A DNA stretch of 64,000 bases from contig CM049994.1 of the NCBI GenBank assembly GCA_016630955.3, positions 1,736,001 through 1,800,000 of the forward strand, written 5' to 3'. Position numbers and translations under genes: made by a program. A model generated the notes under the pieces. It was not told where the DNA came from and searched no databases. It was given only the letters and a program-made list of their open reading frames with translations. The DNA comes from Didymella arachidicola (Eukaryota > Ascomycota > Dothideomycetes > Pleosporales > Didymellaceae). Of the stretch, positions 40,928-51,155 are shown in pieces (position 1 is the stretch's first letter; each line of letters starts with the position of its first letter).

Positions 40928-41524
40928 ATGCCGAAGGAATCCGGAACACGAAAACCCCGAGCCCCGCGTCTGCAGTCGTCCACTGCGGAACGTCGTGCCC
41001 GCGCGCGTCGTGTCCAAGAGCGCTCATTAGAGATGGCGTTTCGTTGCGAAAGATGTGAGCAGAAAGATATGCGGTGTTTCGTCGATACCGCCACTGGTCG
41101 ATGTGCTGGCTGTATCTCGGTACAGGCAGAGTGTAGTTTGTTCGTTCCTGAAGAGGAATGGGAAAAGGTTGAAAAGGAGAAAGAGGCAAAGCGGCTCGAA
41201 GTTGCTCGCTTGAAGGCTCTTCTCGCCAAAAGCGAGGAGGAGCTACTGAAGGTCGAAAGTCGCGAGCGTCAGTTTGCGCGTCGTGACTTGGCGCTGTTAA
41301 AGGCGCAAGATCAGGCGCAAGAGGCGGAAAGTTCGAGTACCGCTACCGGCCCCCTTATCTCCGTTCCTTGGGCTGATCCTGGCTGGTTACAGGCTAACGA
41401 CTCTTCTTTTGGTCTCTCGTCTGACCAACTCTTTGTTGACTTTCTTGCTGGAAACCCTGTGGATCCTGTGCCGTACTGGCCACAGAATTTCGATACTGCG
41501 TCAGCAACTGGCGGCAGTTCGTGA
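40928..41524 (+). CDS. Antisense accessory gene of Gypsy-1 (Cys-rich coiled-coil protein)
   Basis: Intact 198-aa frame on the strand opposite gag-pol, starting MPKES close to the 3' LTR and ending inside the 3' end of pol, overlapping it by about 130 bp antisense. The protein has a basic N-terminus rich in R and A, then a cysteine block at about residues 40-70 (FRCERCEQ, CFVDTATGRCAGCI, AECSLF), a K/E-rich coiled coil (about 75-125) and a conserved tail (SDQLFVDFLAGNPVDPVPYWP). The Cys block could form a small zinc site, somewhat like a binuclear-cluster or MYND-like fold, but no family is recognised. Gypsy-2 carries the same gene at the same place. Many synonymous differences between the two argue that the protein is selected. 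Confidence 0.75.
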   Translation: MPKESGTRKPRAPRLQSSTAERRARARRVQERSLEMAFRCERCEQKDMRCFVDTATGRCAGCISVQAECSLFVPEEEWEKVEKEKEAKRLEVARLKALLAKSEEELLKVESRERQFARRDLALLKAQDQAQEAESSSTATGPLISVPWADPGWLQANDSSFGLSSDQLFVDFLAGNPVDPVPYWPQNFDTASATGGSS

Positions 41525-44500
41525 GGTTTGCTTCTGGTTCCCACGTGTTTTCCGAGTCCGGGTATCCTAACCACTTGACTAGGTATTCGTTGTTTTCTTT
41601 GGTTTTTCGATGTTTGATTACTTTCTCGACTTCCCACTCGTCCTGGCCGTCCGCCTGGTAGTGAAAGTCTTTCTGGATTGGCGTTCTATGGTCGGCTGGT
41701 TCCAACAGCGAGATGTGGAACACTGGATGGATCTTTGCATCCTTGGGCAGCGCAAGTCGATAGTTGACTGGGCTGATTTGCTTGGAAATGAAAAATGGTC
41801 CGACCTTGACTTTGTCCAGTTTTTTCGTTAGTCGCCGTGTGCGTAGGTTTTTCGTAAGGAGATACACTTTATCCCCCTCCTTTAGCAGAGGCGCCGTTTT
41901 TTGTTTCTTGTTAACATAAGAGATGCTCCGTGACTAAGCTTTGGCGATGTTATCGAGCGATTTTCTGTGTACTTCCTTCAGTGCTTCGACTGAGTTGATC
42001 GCTGATTCCGTTTGAATGTTACTGTCCAATGATCTAGTAAAGAGATTTGGGTGTCTCCCGTGGTTTGCAAAGAACGGCGTTACGCCTGTTGCTTCCGACA
42101 ATTTGTTATTGTACGCGATTTGTGCCATAGGTAGCAGTGAAACCCAATTGTCTTGCTGCTGGTTGCAGTAGATGCGGAGGTACGTCTCCATTGTTTGGTT
42201 TACTCGTTCTGTTTGGCCATCCGTCTGCGGATGATACGCGGTTGACAGTTTTTTCTTGGTACCAATAGCTGCTAACAGCGTGGTCCAGTAGTTCGATGTA
42301 AACAACTTGTCTCTATCGCTGATGATTGATTCGGAAATGCCGTGGTGTCGAACGATCCTATCCAGATACACTCGTGCGAGCTGCTCTGCAGTGTAGCTGT
42401 GGCGGAAAGGCACAAACTCAGCGGCTTTCGTGAATCGATCCACTACAACGAAGATTGAGTCGTAGGTGTATCCTGTTACAGGATCCTTGGAGACAGGTAG
42501 CTGTGTAACGAAATCCATCGTGATGTTCGTCCATGGTGCCGTTGGCGGCTCCATTGCCTGTGCTTCTCCATACTTGGCGTGCGTGCTGTGTTTGTTCTGC
42601 TGACAGCTTACGCAATTCTTGATGAACTTGGCGACCTTGTCGCGCATGTTCGGGAACTCGTAATGTCTCTTGATGAGTTCCATTGTTCTGGTGATACCGG
42701 GGTGTCCATGAAGCGGGTCATCGTGGTGACTGCTTATGACTTCTTCTTCCAGTTCCTCTGGTACCTGTGATGGTACATGATGCTCTTGACGTACTAGCAT
42801 CATATTATTGAGCTGCTGGGATGGTCCCAACGATCCGTCGCTATTGATACCAAGGATCGCTGATTCGTTGATCGTCTTGGATCCTGCGAGGTCGTGTCGT
42901 CGGCTGAGTGCGTCGGCTCTACCGTTGTCCTTTCCTGGTGTATAGAGGATCTTGAACTTATATTGTCCGAGGGTCTCGGACCATCGTACTTGTCGTCTGT
43001 TCAATACCTTTGTCGTCGTGAAGTGTACCAGGTTTTTGTGATCCGTGTAGATCGTAAGTTCCGAACAACTTTCAGCGTAGACTCGCCAATGTTCTAGGGC
43101 GGATACGATCGCGAGTAGTTCTTTGTCGTGTACGTCGTATCGTTCTTCGGGTCCTGAGAACTTGCGTGAGTAGTAGGCAATCGGGTGCCATTGACCATCT
43201 TGTTCCTGTGTGATGCATGCTCCTAACGCCAGATCTGAGGCATCTGTTTCCATTCGTAGCGGTTCTCCGCTCCTGAATGTAACCAACGTGGGTGGATCTA
43301 TACAAGCCTGTTTCAACGTTTCAAAAGCTTTGTCCTGATCCTTGCCCCATTTGAAGGGTGTGTCCTTCCGCGTAAGTTTCGTAAGCGGCAAGGCCTTCGT
43401 GGAGTAATCCTTGATGAAGCGTCGGTTGAAGTTGACAAACCCAAGGAACTCTTGGATGTTCTTGACGGTTTTGGGTGTCGGCCAATCCTTCACAACCTGA
43501 ATCTTTGCTTGGCTCATCTTGACTCCATATCGTCCCACTACAAACCCTAGGAATTCGACTTCCTCCTTGTGCCACTCGCACTTCTCGGGTTTTAAGCGTA
43601 GGTGCGCTGCTCCTAGGCAGACAAGCACTTGTCGTACGTGTTCGACATGCTCTTCTAGTGTTTTGCTGTACACTAGGATGTCATCGAGGTACGCCACCAC
43701 GGTAATGTCCAAGTGTGCCCTTAGCACGTTGTTGATTAAGGCCTGACATGTCGCTGGTGCGTTGGTGAGCCCGAATGGCATAACCAAATACTCGTAATGA
43801 CCATAACGGGTTCTAAACGCCGTCTTCCATTCTTCGCCTTCCTTCATGCGGATGAGGTTGTACGCCCCTCTTAAATCTAACGCAGTGAAGTACTGTGCTC
43901 CGGCTAACCGATCCTGAAGTTCGCTGATGTTCGGTAGCGGGTAACGATTCTTAATCGTGATATCGTTGAGCTTTCGGTAATCGATGCAAGGTCGTAGCTT
44001 GCCATCTTTCTTTGGTACGAATAGAACGGGAAATCCTGCTGGGGATTCTGATTCTCTGATGAATCCTTTGTCGAGGTTCTCCTTAAGGTAGTTGCGCAGC
44101 TCCTTAAGTTCCTTTTCCGACATCTGGTATATTGGCCCGAATGGGGGCTTCTTGCCTTCCTCGAGCTTAATCTCGTGGTCCCATTCCTGGTGCTGCGGTA
44201 ATGCCTTCGCAGTCTTCTCATCGCGGAAGAGGTCTATAAACTCTCTGTATTCATCCGGGATGTCAGGAGTTGTACTGTTCTCCTTAACCGTCGCTTTGTG
44301 ATCCTGGGGCTGGTTGGTATCTGCGCGGTCGACCGCTCTAACTTGGCGCGTCTTGTTCGAAGAGATGTTGTTGATCTCCTTCTCATCCACCAGCTGCGTC
44401 GTGAGCTGCGTGGGTCGCTGTCCGGGTGTACCTGATCCGTGACACGTGAGCGTTATTCGCTGGTTCTTCCAGTCGATCCATGGATTGTGCTCTCTTAACC

Positions 44501-44900
44501 AAGGGAGTCCTAATATGATATCGTGGGCGGCCGTTCCCAGAACATCTAGGTTTATCAATTCCTCGTGGTTGAATACTTTCAGACGTCGCTGTACCACTTC
44601 GTGGGTCACAGTCGACTCTCCTGGCATTGGTTCTCCGTTGGCTACTCGTAAAGGGTATGGTTCCTCCTTTCTTCGCTTCTGCAAGCCTGCTTGCGCGATA
44701 GCGGATTGAGACACATAGTTGCTTTGTGCTCCTGAGTCCAACAATGCCGTCATCCTGGTGCCTTCTAGCACGACAGGGAATTTGATGAGGGACTGGGCCT
44801 CATTGGAATCCTGACGTCGATTCCGGGAGCCCTGGACTGCGTTGAGTGAAAGCTCTCGTCCGGGTTGTCCTTGGCGTCTGTTTGCCATATGTCTAAAAAA
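41394..44900 (-). pseudogene. Gypsy-1 pol (protease, RT, RNase H, integrase, chromodomain), one TAG
   Basis: Pol frame entered by -1 frameshift from gag at 44894-44900. Order: aspartic protease (ALLDSGAQSNYVSQ), RT with FTALDLRGAYN and VVAYLDDILVYS, RNase H (METDASDLALGACI), integrase with HHCC zinc finger (HGHPGITRTM ... CVSCQQNK) and catalytic D, D, E segments (TMDFVTQLP, SDRDKLFTSNYW, QTDGQTERVNQTME), then a chromodomain (EWEVEKVIKHRK, YLVKWLGYPDSENTWEP). TAG at 41934-41936 replaces the CAG of Gypsy-2 (AKA-Q-SRS), a CpA-to-TpA change, and separates integrase from the chromodomain. The chromodomain marks it as a chromovirus, which targets heterochromatin. Confidence 0.92.
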
Positions 44901-47017
44901 GACTCGTCCTGGGGCATAAAACCGCTCAGGCGTTTTAGTGTCTCGTGGTTCCTGCACTTCGGATGGAAGCACTCAGCCCATTCTTGTCCGTAGCACCTCT
45001 CGTTTTGGACCATGTGCATGTTGAATATGTCTTCCACACATTCAATTCCTGGAAAGTGGAGATTCGTGCGTTTATCCCACAAGTGCTCTGCGCAATAGGT
45101 ATCCGTACATTCCCACCAGTATTCCTCGCAGCCCTCGGGCTTACTCGGAAACCATCCACTGTCCAGTTTGTACTGTCTGTGGTCTTCGCAGGCTTCATGG
45201 TAGCACTGCGTAGGTGGTAGTCGAGGATGGTACGGGTTTCGAATATCCTGGAACAGCTTCGACGTATAGCTCGGCGTTGGCAAAGCGGGCTGTCGGTCGA
45301 AGTCGGGTTCGTCTCGACTGCGAGCGTACAAGTTGTAGTCGTCCAGCTGTTGCTGAGTTGCAGAGTTGCTTTCTTTCCAGCGGATAAAGTCTTCCGTGTG
45401 CCATTCTTTGTTGGTTTTCTGTGCATTGGCTACCTGTTGGTCGAATCTCTTAAGTGCTTCGGGGTCACCGAGCAAGTACCGTCTTGACCGTTGAATATTT
45501 TCTTCCGTTATCCAATCACGGACAGACTCGACATCCTGTAGGCTTGGTGTCTGGATAGTAACGGATGACGCTTCTCCCTTGTGCTCTGGGATGTTGTTGA
45601 CAATGGTCAAGTTTATCGTTGGTGCTTTGGGTTCTTGGAAGACAGGAGTCCGGGTGGATTGGTCGCGCGAGACCATCATGTCCTGACTATGTTGCGTTCT
45701 GTCGCATACAATTAAACGTTTCCCTTCCTTTGAATAGTACTTGTCGTTGAGCCGGAAAAAGGAATCGTAGTATCGTTTGCCGACAATAATGCTGTCGTCC
45801 TTAATGTCGCACTCTACCACATGGTGTTGGCGGGGATCATTGTCAATCCACTCCTCCTTAGGGTAGGGTGTTGGTGACCGAACTTGTTTGTTCGAAACAT
45901 CTTCGTCGGATTCCTCAATGTAGTCGTCATCGAGTCCGGAAGTGGGGTCTTCCATGAGACGTCCCATCTCATTAGTAACGACCTCCCACTCTTGGTCGCC
46001 GCTGTCGTCATGAGCCAGCATGTTCAGCTGTCTGGTCACTTTGTTCTTCATGCGACAGTCGCGGGCGTAGTGGCCTGTCTTGCCACAGCCGTAACAAGTC
46101 ACTGAAGACTTATCACCGCGGTTGTTACTACCCTTCTTTTTCTCATTCCATCGTTCAGGTCCTTTGTTAATGTTGGAGAGGTCCATTGCTGCAGGACCGT
46201 AGTATCCACTGTTCGTATCGTTGTGGACACGGCGTCCCATGTTGGCTTGGTAAGGCCCGCCACGTTGGCCACGGCGGTAGTTGTTGTTGCGCCATTGGTT
46301 GCGTGGAGCCTGGGGTGGGCGAGCGACTTGAGTCACGGCTCGCGCACGAGGGTCCTCTCTTAATTCTTGTTGAAGGTCGTAGAGCTTGACGTCGATACTG
46401 ATCGCTTCGTTTACTAGTGCGTCGAAGGTATCGGTAGCTGCGGCAGTCCGCATGAGCTCCTCCTTGACCTTGGGCTTAAGGCCTTGTTTGAACATGGTCA
46501 TCAGCGCAACGTCGTCCCAGCCGGTGAACGTAGCTACTTGCTGAAACTTGGCAGCGTAGTCGGCGGCGGACGCAGTTTGTCGGATGCGCTGAATCTCACG
46601 TCGGGCGATGGTTGGTTCGTTGTGTACTCCAAATACTTGGCGAATCTGTTCCTTGAACAGATCGAAGTCTTCGATCCATGGGTCGATGTCTGCTGAGTTG
46701 CTTGCTCCGTCGTGGTAACGGCGAATAAAGGGTTTGATCCAAGTGAACGCGCGATCCTTCATAAACGTACTCACAAAAGTGACACGTTTCTCCTCTGGGA
46801 TGCGTTCTCCTTAGAACATGAAAAACAGATCGAACTTCATGAGCCAGTCTTCCAGCTTGTCGCGAGTGCCATCAAAGGCCTCGGGTTTAGCCACTGGGTA
46901 AACACTGGTAGGGGCAGGCGCCGCTGCCTCCTCGTCCATGTCGAGATCGTCATCAGCCGTGCGGCGTGATGTGTTGGAGTTGCTTGGGGTAGCACGGGAT
47001 CCTGAGGTAGTACTCAT
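44765..47017 (-). pseudogene. Gypsy-1 gag, one TAA
   Basis: Gag from ATG 47017 (MSTTSGSRATPS). TAA at 46811-46813 lies where Gypsy-2 has CAA (FMF-Q-GER), then the frame stays open for 669 codons to 44765. The capsid-like retrotransposon gag domain spans FTWIKPFIRRYHD to KVKEELMRTAA, followed by an Arg/Gly-rich linker and a CCHC knuckle (CYGCGKTGHYARDC). A long tail contains three C-x4-C-x2-H motifs (CYHEACEDH, CTDTYCAEH, CFHPKCRNH). The end overlaps pol around the slippery site. Confidence 0.9.
44894..44900 (-). promoter_or_regulatory. Gypsy-1 -1 frameshift site T TTT TTA
   Basis: Heptamer TTTTTTA on the element strand in the gag frame TCT TTT TTA GAC, the canonical X XXY YYZ form. A short TGGC/GCCA hairpin can form a few nt downstream. 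The pol frame is open from here. Confidence 0.75.
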
Positions 47018-47034
47018 CTTGGGGGTGTTCAAAA

Positions 47035-47512
47035 TGTTGAAGTCGTACTTTAAGCAAAGCTCGTAAGCACTAATTCTATTGGTTCTCAGGGATGAGTACG
47101 GTGACAGGAAGCCGAGGGGGTTGGTTGCAATAAGGTGTACAGATACGATCTGTCAGTCTTGAGAGCAGGGTAACGATGAGTAGTACAGAGTAGACTGTCT
47201 AGCTCGAAGGTTGGGTTTGAGATCCAAAGACAAACTTTAACTTAGGATTGAACACACACTGTAAGAGTTGTGTTCCTACTAAATATATACTAAGGGAATT
47301 CTGTGTGCATGTTGCTAATACTTAAGCCACCTTAGGTGGTTAAGCCATCGCAGGTGGTCGAACCATTGCAGGTGGTCGAGCCATCGCAGGTGGTCGAGCC
47401 ATCGCGGGTGGTCGAGCTTGGCGAGGTGGTCAGTCACGTGACACGTGACACGCTGTCGCCCTAAGCGATGCCCCGCTTCCTATCAGTACCTGTTCTTTCG
47501 GAGATCGTAACA
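47035..47512 (-). repeat. Gypsy-1 5' LTR
   Basis: 478 bp, matching 40320-40797 base for base wherever I compared. On the element strand TATATATTTAG precedes GTGTTCAA by about 30 nt, which suggests a TATA box and transcription start. Confidence 0.93.
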
Positions 47513-47638
47513 GGCTATTCTACTATATATTATCTTTAAAGCGCGCTAATACTAGTCTAGCTAGTATAAGGATAATAACCTACTCTAAAATTAGACTATT
47601 ACTATCTCTAAGAATAGCTAGACTACTAACTAGCTTAG
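47513..47638 (+). pseudogene. RIP-decayed Fot1 relic, part 2
   Basis: Continues the relic of 39846-40319. It aligns with the Fot1-6 coding strand across the segment for IPPYIIFKARQHQSSWYKDN and ISENGWTTNELG, with C-to-T/G-to-A changes throughout. It stops at the solo LTR. Confidence 0.75.
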
Positions 47639-48114
47639 TGTTACGGTCCGTTGCAGCCTAGCCCCACTTTAACTCGCGGGGCAACCGGGGTCGCTCTCAC
47701 CAAGCGAGTAAACACGAGAGAGCACAACAAGAGGTGCTCTCTCCGACCTCTCCTTGGCATGAGAACAAGAAAGCAGCGTTGCTCTCCTTGCTCTCCTGAT
47801 CTCGAGAGAACACACAGAGCGACAGAGCATCGCGCATAACACCCTTACACTCCTTAAGTATATAGTATGTAGGAACACAACCCTTACGGTTCGTGTTCAA
47901 CCTAAGTTATCAAGTTTGTCTTTGGATCTCAAACCCAACCTTCGAGCTAGACAGTCTACTCTGTACTACTCATCGTTACCCTGCTCTCAAGACTGACAGA
48001 TCGTATCTGTACACCTTATTGCAACCAACCCTTTCGGCTTCCTGTCACCGTACTCATCCCCGAGAACCAATAGAATTAGTGCTTACGAGCTTTGCTTAAA
48101 GTACGACTTCAACA
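47639..48114 (+). repeat. Solo gypsy LTR (third U3 type)
   Basis: 476 bp, TGTTACGG ... TTCAACA. The R/U5 half (from about 47850) matches the LTRs of Gypsy-1 and Gypsy-2, but U3 is different and has no tandem repeats. The left flank is Fot1 relic, the right flank is gypsy pol relic, and no TSD is seen. Confidence 0.85.
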
Positions 48115-48255
48115 TAAACCTAAAGAACTCTTAAATATTCTTAATAGTTTTAGGTGTTAGCTAATCTTTTATAACCTAAATCTTTTCTAGGCTTATCTTA
48201 ACTCTATATTATCCTACTATAAACCCTAAAAACTTAACTTCTTTCTTATACTAAC
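48115..48255 (-). pseudogene. RIP-decayed gypsy pol relic, part 1
   Basis: Aligns with Gypsy-1 pol at about 43445-43580 (around EFLGFVNFN and the segment after it) with dense C-to-T/G-to-A change. Continues after Fot1-6 at 50120. Confidence 0.8.
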
Positions 48256-50117
48256 GTACATGTACAACGAGCGGACCGGTCAACGAGCGGGCCACTTTTG
48301 CCAAGACCACACCAAAACTCCCCCTATTATGGCCCAAAACACTACAAACTGGCGCTGCATAAGGCAAAACAAGCTGTAATATTACTAAGAGACCTCTTCT
48401 ACAGCATTCTTGCACGTTCGCGCGTTGTGCCCACTCTCTCCGCACCGTCCACAGCGTCGTTGGGATGGTTCACCTCCTTCAGCCCGAACCTGCTTCTTTG
48501 CCTTCTTACCATCACTACGCGCGCTAAACTCCTGCAGAGCAGCTATCCGCTGGCCCTCTTCAACCGCAAGGCTTCCCTTAGCTTGAATACGCTTTCTTTT
48601 GTGCGATTTACGTCGCGTGGCGGCCTTATTAGCCGCTCGAAGCTCAGTAATCTCCTGTTGTGCCAAAACCAGCTTGTGCGCAATAATTGCTGCCCCCTTT
48701 GAGACCTTCTCAAACGCTTCAACTATAGAGGTTGGTGAGCTATTAACATGCGTCTGAATCCTCTTCTTCACAAGCGTTGATTGCGACCCAAATTCCAGGG
48801 TATTGCTTGGGGTTTGCGACTGCCAGAGCGGGCTGTTTTGGGGGAGTGGTGGCGATGGGGTGCGCAGCTTCACATCCAGGGCCAATATGACGCGATCTGG
48901 GGCAAAGGGAGCCAATCCGGCCCCTCGGAACCCTCCTTGAATGTTGCTAGGGGTAATAGCTTTCTTGTGAGCCGCTACAAAGCATGGGAGGAACTCCTGC
49001 TTTGTAATGTGGTTGATCCGGTTGCGCATAAGCTCATTAACCTCAACCCCGTACGCCTTCTTCAGAGGGCCAAAACAACCCACATCAAGTGGCTGAAGGA
49101 GGTGCGATGAGTGCGGAGGCATGCATAGGATCACAATCTTCTGATCCTTGCAGTATTGCGTGAATTCTGGAGTGTTGTGGCTCCCATGACCGTCAATAAT
49201 CAGCAACCGGTGGCTGCCAACAGTGCGCGCCTTTGTATACCTGTCAAAGTGCTTCAACCAGTCAAAACCAAGCTCATTGGTAGTCCAGCCGTTCTCAGAG
49301 ATGGCAATACTCCAATCTTGGGGCAGGTTGTTGTCCTTGTACCAGCTGGACTGGTGTTGGCGGGCTTTGAAGATGATGTAGGGTGGAATAGCCCATCCTG
49401 TGGCATTAATGCCCTCAATGACTGTTACCCACTCCCGGTTGCCTGGCTGGACCTGCTTTGCTCGTCCTAGTTTCTCTGCATCTGTTACAACAACTCCGGT
49501 GGATATCTGGCCCATCATGAAGCCTGTCTCGTCAAAGTTGTACGTGTCGTTGTCCTGGATGCCATACTTGACTTTGGTAGTAGCTACAAGGTTGAACCAG
49601 CCCTGTATAACCTCAGGGTCCTCGCAGAGGGCTCGCTTGTAGTCATACTTGCGATTAAAAACTGTTTTGAGCTCCTCCTGACGCGAAACAAACCTGCTGG
49701 CCCACCTTGGGCCAACAGGGGCCAAACTGCGCTCTTTCAGCAGAGAATTGGCCATATCAGCCACAAATTCAAGCCGGGGGGACTCTCCTCGCGTAACCAG
49801 CTCAAGTATGCGCATAACAATCACCTGCTCCTCAGCGCTGGTTAGATTCCGTAAGTTGGCCATAATATTAACGCGTGAAGGTCGTCCAGCGCGTCGTTGG
49901 TGTAGTGTAGTTCGAGAGACGCTGTAGATAGCTGCAGCGCGTCGCTCTGAGAGATTCGCGTCTTGTTTGAGAGCTTGGAGCGCAAGCTGTATCTGACGCT
50001 CGTTTGACGCGTTAAACTGTACTTGTTGTGGAGGCATTAGTGTAGGGAGGGAGTTTTGGTGTGGTCTTGGCAAAAGTGGCCCGCTCGTTGACCGGTCCGC
50101 TCGTTGTACATGTACGT
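48256..50117 (-). mobile_element. Fot1-6: complete Fot1/pogo element
   Basis: 1862-bp element with perfect TIRs of about 69 bp (48256-48324, 50049-50117) beginning ACGTACATGTACAACGAGC, and TA duplications at 48254-48255 and 50118-50119. Each TIR has two CAACGAGCGGRCC motifs. It is inserted in decayed gypsy sequence that reads continuously across the site. Confidence 0.96.
48385..50037 (-). CDS. Fot1/pogo transposase with C-terminal CCHC knuckle
   Basis: Intact 550-aa group-II transposase. I use ATG 50037 (MPPQQVQF), because the longer start at 50073 lies inside the TIR. Order: psq HTH (AAAIYSVSRTTLHQRR), CENP-B-type domain, DDE_1 core (YNFDETGF, LIIDGHGSH, LLQPLDVGCF; 35-residue spacing), coiled coil, KRKRI basic patch, and knuckle CGRCGESGHNARTC. 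The closest relative in the window is Fot1-7, and the RIP relic at 39846/47513 is an old member of the same family. Perfect TIRs and an undamaged gene suggest recent activity. Confidence 0.93.
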   Translation of the reverse strand: MPPQQVQFNASNERQIQLALQALKQDANLSERRAAAIYSVSRTTLHQRRAGRPSRVNIMANLRNLTSAEEQVIVMRILELVTRGESPRLEFVADMANSLLKERSLAPVGPRWASRFVSRQEELKTVFNRKYDYKRALCEDPEVIQGWFNLVATTKVKYGIQDNDTYNFDETGFMMGQISTGVVVTDAEKLGRAKQVQPGNREWVTVIEGINATGWAIPPYIIFKARQHQSSWYKDNNLPQDWSIAISENGWTTNELGFDWLKHFDRYTKARTVGSHRLLIIDGHGSHNTPEFTQYCKDQKIVILCMPPHSSHLLQPLDVGCFGPLKKAYGVEVNELMRNRINHITKQEFLPCFVAAHKKAITPSNIQGGFRGAGLAPFAPDRVILALDVKLRTPSPPLPQNSPLWQSQTPSNTLEFGSQSTLVKKRIQTHVNSSPTSIVEAFEKVSKGAAIIAHKLVLAQQEITELRAANKAATRRKSHKRKRIQAKGSLAVEEGQRIAALQEFSARSDGKKAKKQVRAEGGEPSQRRCGRCGESGHNARTCKNAVEEVS

Positions 50118-50119
50118 TA

Positions 50120-50415
50120 TTTGCATTTCTTAGGTTTTAAGCGTAGGTGCGCTGCTCCTAGGCAGGTAAGCACTTATTATACGTGTTTAACATGCTCTTC
50201 TAGTATTTTACTATATACTAGGATATTATTAAGGTATACTACTATAGTAATATCTAAGTATGCCCTTAGTATATTATTAATTAAGGCCTAATATGTTACT
50301 AGTGCGTTAGTAAGCCTAAATAGTATAACTAAATACTTATAATAACTATAATAGGTTCTAAACACTATCTTCTATTCTTTACCTTCCTTTATATAGATAA
50401 GGTTATATACCCCTC
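50120..50415 (-). pseudogene. RIP-decayed gypsy pol relic, part 2
   Basis: Continues the relic of 48115-48255, matching Gypsy-1 at about 43565-43870 (RT region around HLRLKPEKCEW and the YLDD segment), strongly AT-shifted. It ends where a partial LTR begins at 50416. Confidence 0.8.
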
Positions 50416-50671
50416 TGTTACGATCTCTGAAGGAAACAAGGTACTGATGGGAAGCGAGGCAAGCGCTTGGATGACAGCGTGTCACGTGTCACGTGACATG
50501 CGTCGACATCCCGCCAAGAAGCGTCATCCCAAGAATCACAGGATGCCACCACATCCCGGGAAGACAATGCATCCCGAGTTACAAGGGAACAAGGCGCATT
50601 AAGGGATACTCTAGCTTTCCCACTAAGTATATATTCTAGTAGGAACACAACTCTTACAGTGTGTGTTCAAC
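50416..50671 (+). repeat. Partial gypsy LTR (5' part only)
   Basis: Begins TGTTACGATCTCTGAAGG and resembles the U3 of Gypsy-1 (shared GACAGCGTGTCACGTG and GTAGGAACACAACTC segments) without its tandem repeats. It is cut off after GTGTGTTCAAC at 50671 by the Gypsy-2 5' LTR. The matching 3' remainder is not found on the other side. Confidence 0.75.
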
Positions 50672-51155
50672 TGTTACGATCACAGGAGAAGGGAAGCCAC
50701 AAGTAGACGAACGGACTCTACTGCAGTAGTGCGGGGTGACGCATATGTGTCCCACAAGTCACGTGACTGGTATCCCGCCAAGCACAAGTATCCCGGAGAC
50801 CACAGGTATCCCGGAGACCACAGGTATCCCGGAGACCACAGGTATCCCGGAGACCACAGGTATCCCGGAGACTACAGGTACTCGGGATACAGGAATAGTA
50901 TATAGTACGTAGGAACACAACTCTTACAGTTCGTGTTCAACCTAAGTTTCAATCTACGATATTGGATCTCAACCAACCTTCGAGCTAGACAGTCTACTCT
51001 GTACTACTCATTGTTAACCCCCCTGCTTTCAAGACTGACAGATCATATCTGTACACCTTATTGCAACCCCCACCTTGTGTCCCTGTTACTGTATTCATCC
51101 CTGAGAACCAACAGAACTAGTGCTTACGAGCTTTGCTTAAAGTACGACTTCAACA
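50672..51155 (+). repeat. Gypsy-2 5' LTR
   Basis: 484 bp, TGTTACGATCAC ... ACTTCAACA. U3 carries five tandem 18-bp units (CAGGTATCCCGGAGACCA type, about 50786-50876). A TATA-like sequence at 50898-50905 precedes GTGTTCAA (50933-50940) by about 30 nt. Confidence 0.94.

Larger units (their letters stand above)
40320..47512 (-). mobile_element. Gypsy-1: chromodomain Ty3/gypsy retrotransposon
   Basis: 7193-bp element with 478-bp LTRs that I could not tell apart, a 5-bp TSD, gag and pol on the minus strand and an antisense gene next to the 3' LTR. It is young by LTR identity, yet both gag and pol carry one nonsense codon. It may have been mobilised by a sister element or copied from an already damaged source. 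Confidence 0.95.

Noticed and set aside
48298..48702. 134-aa plus-strand frame
   Set aside because: Antisense shadow of the Fot1-6 transposase C-terminus and TIR.
50786..50880. Regularly spaced 18-bp repeats resembling a CRISPR array
   Set aside because: Direct tandem units without spacers, inside an LTR U3 of a fungal retrotransposon.
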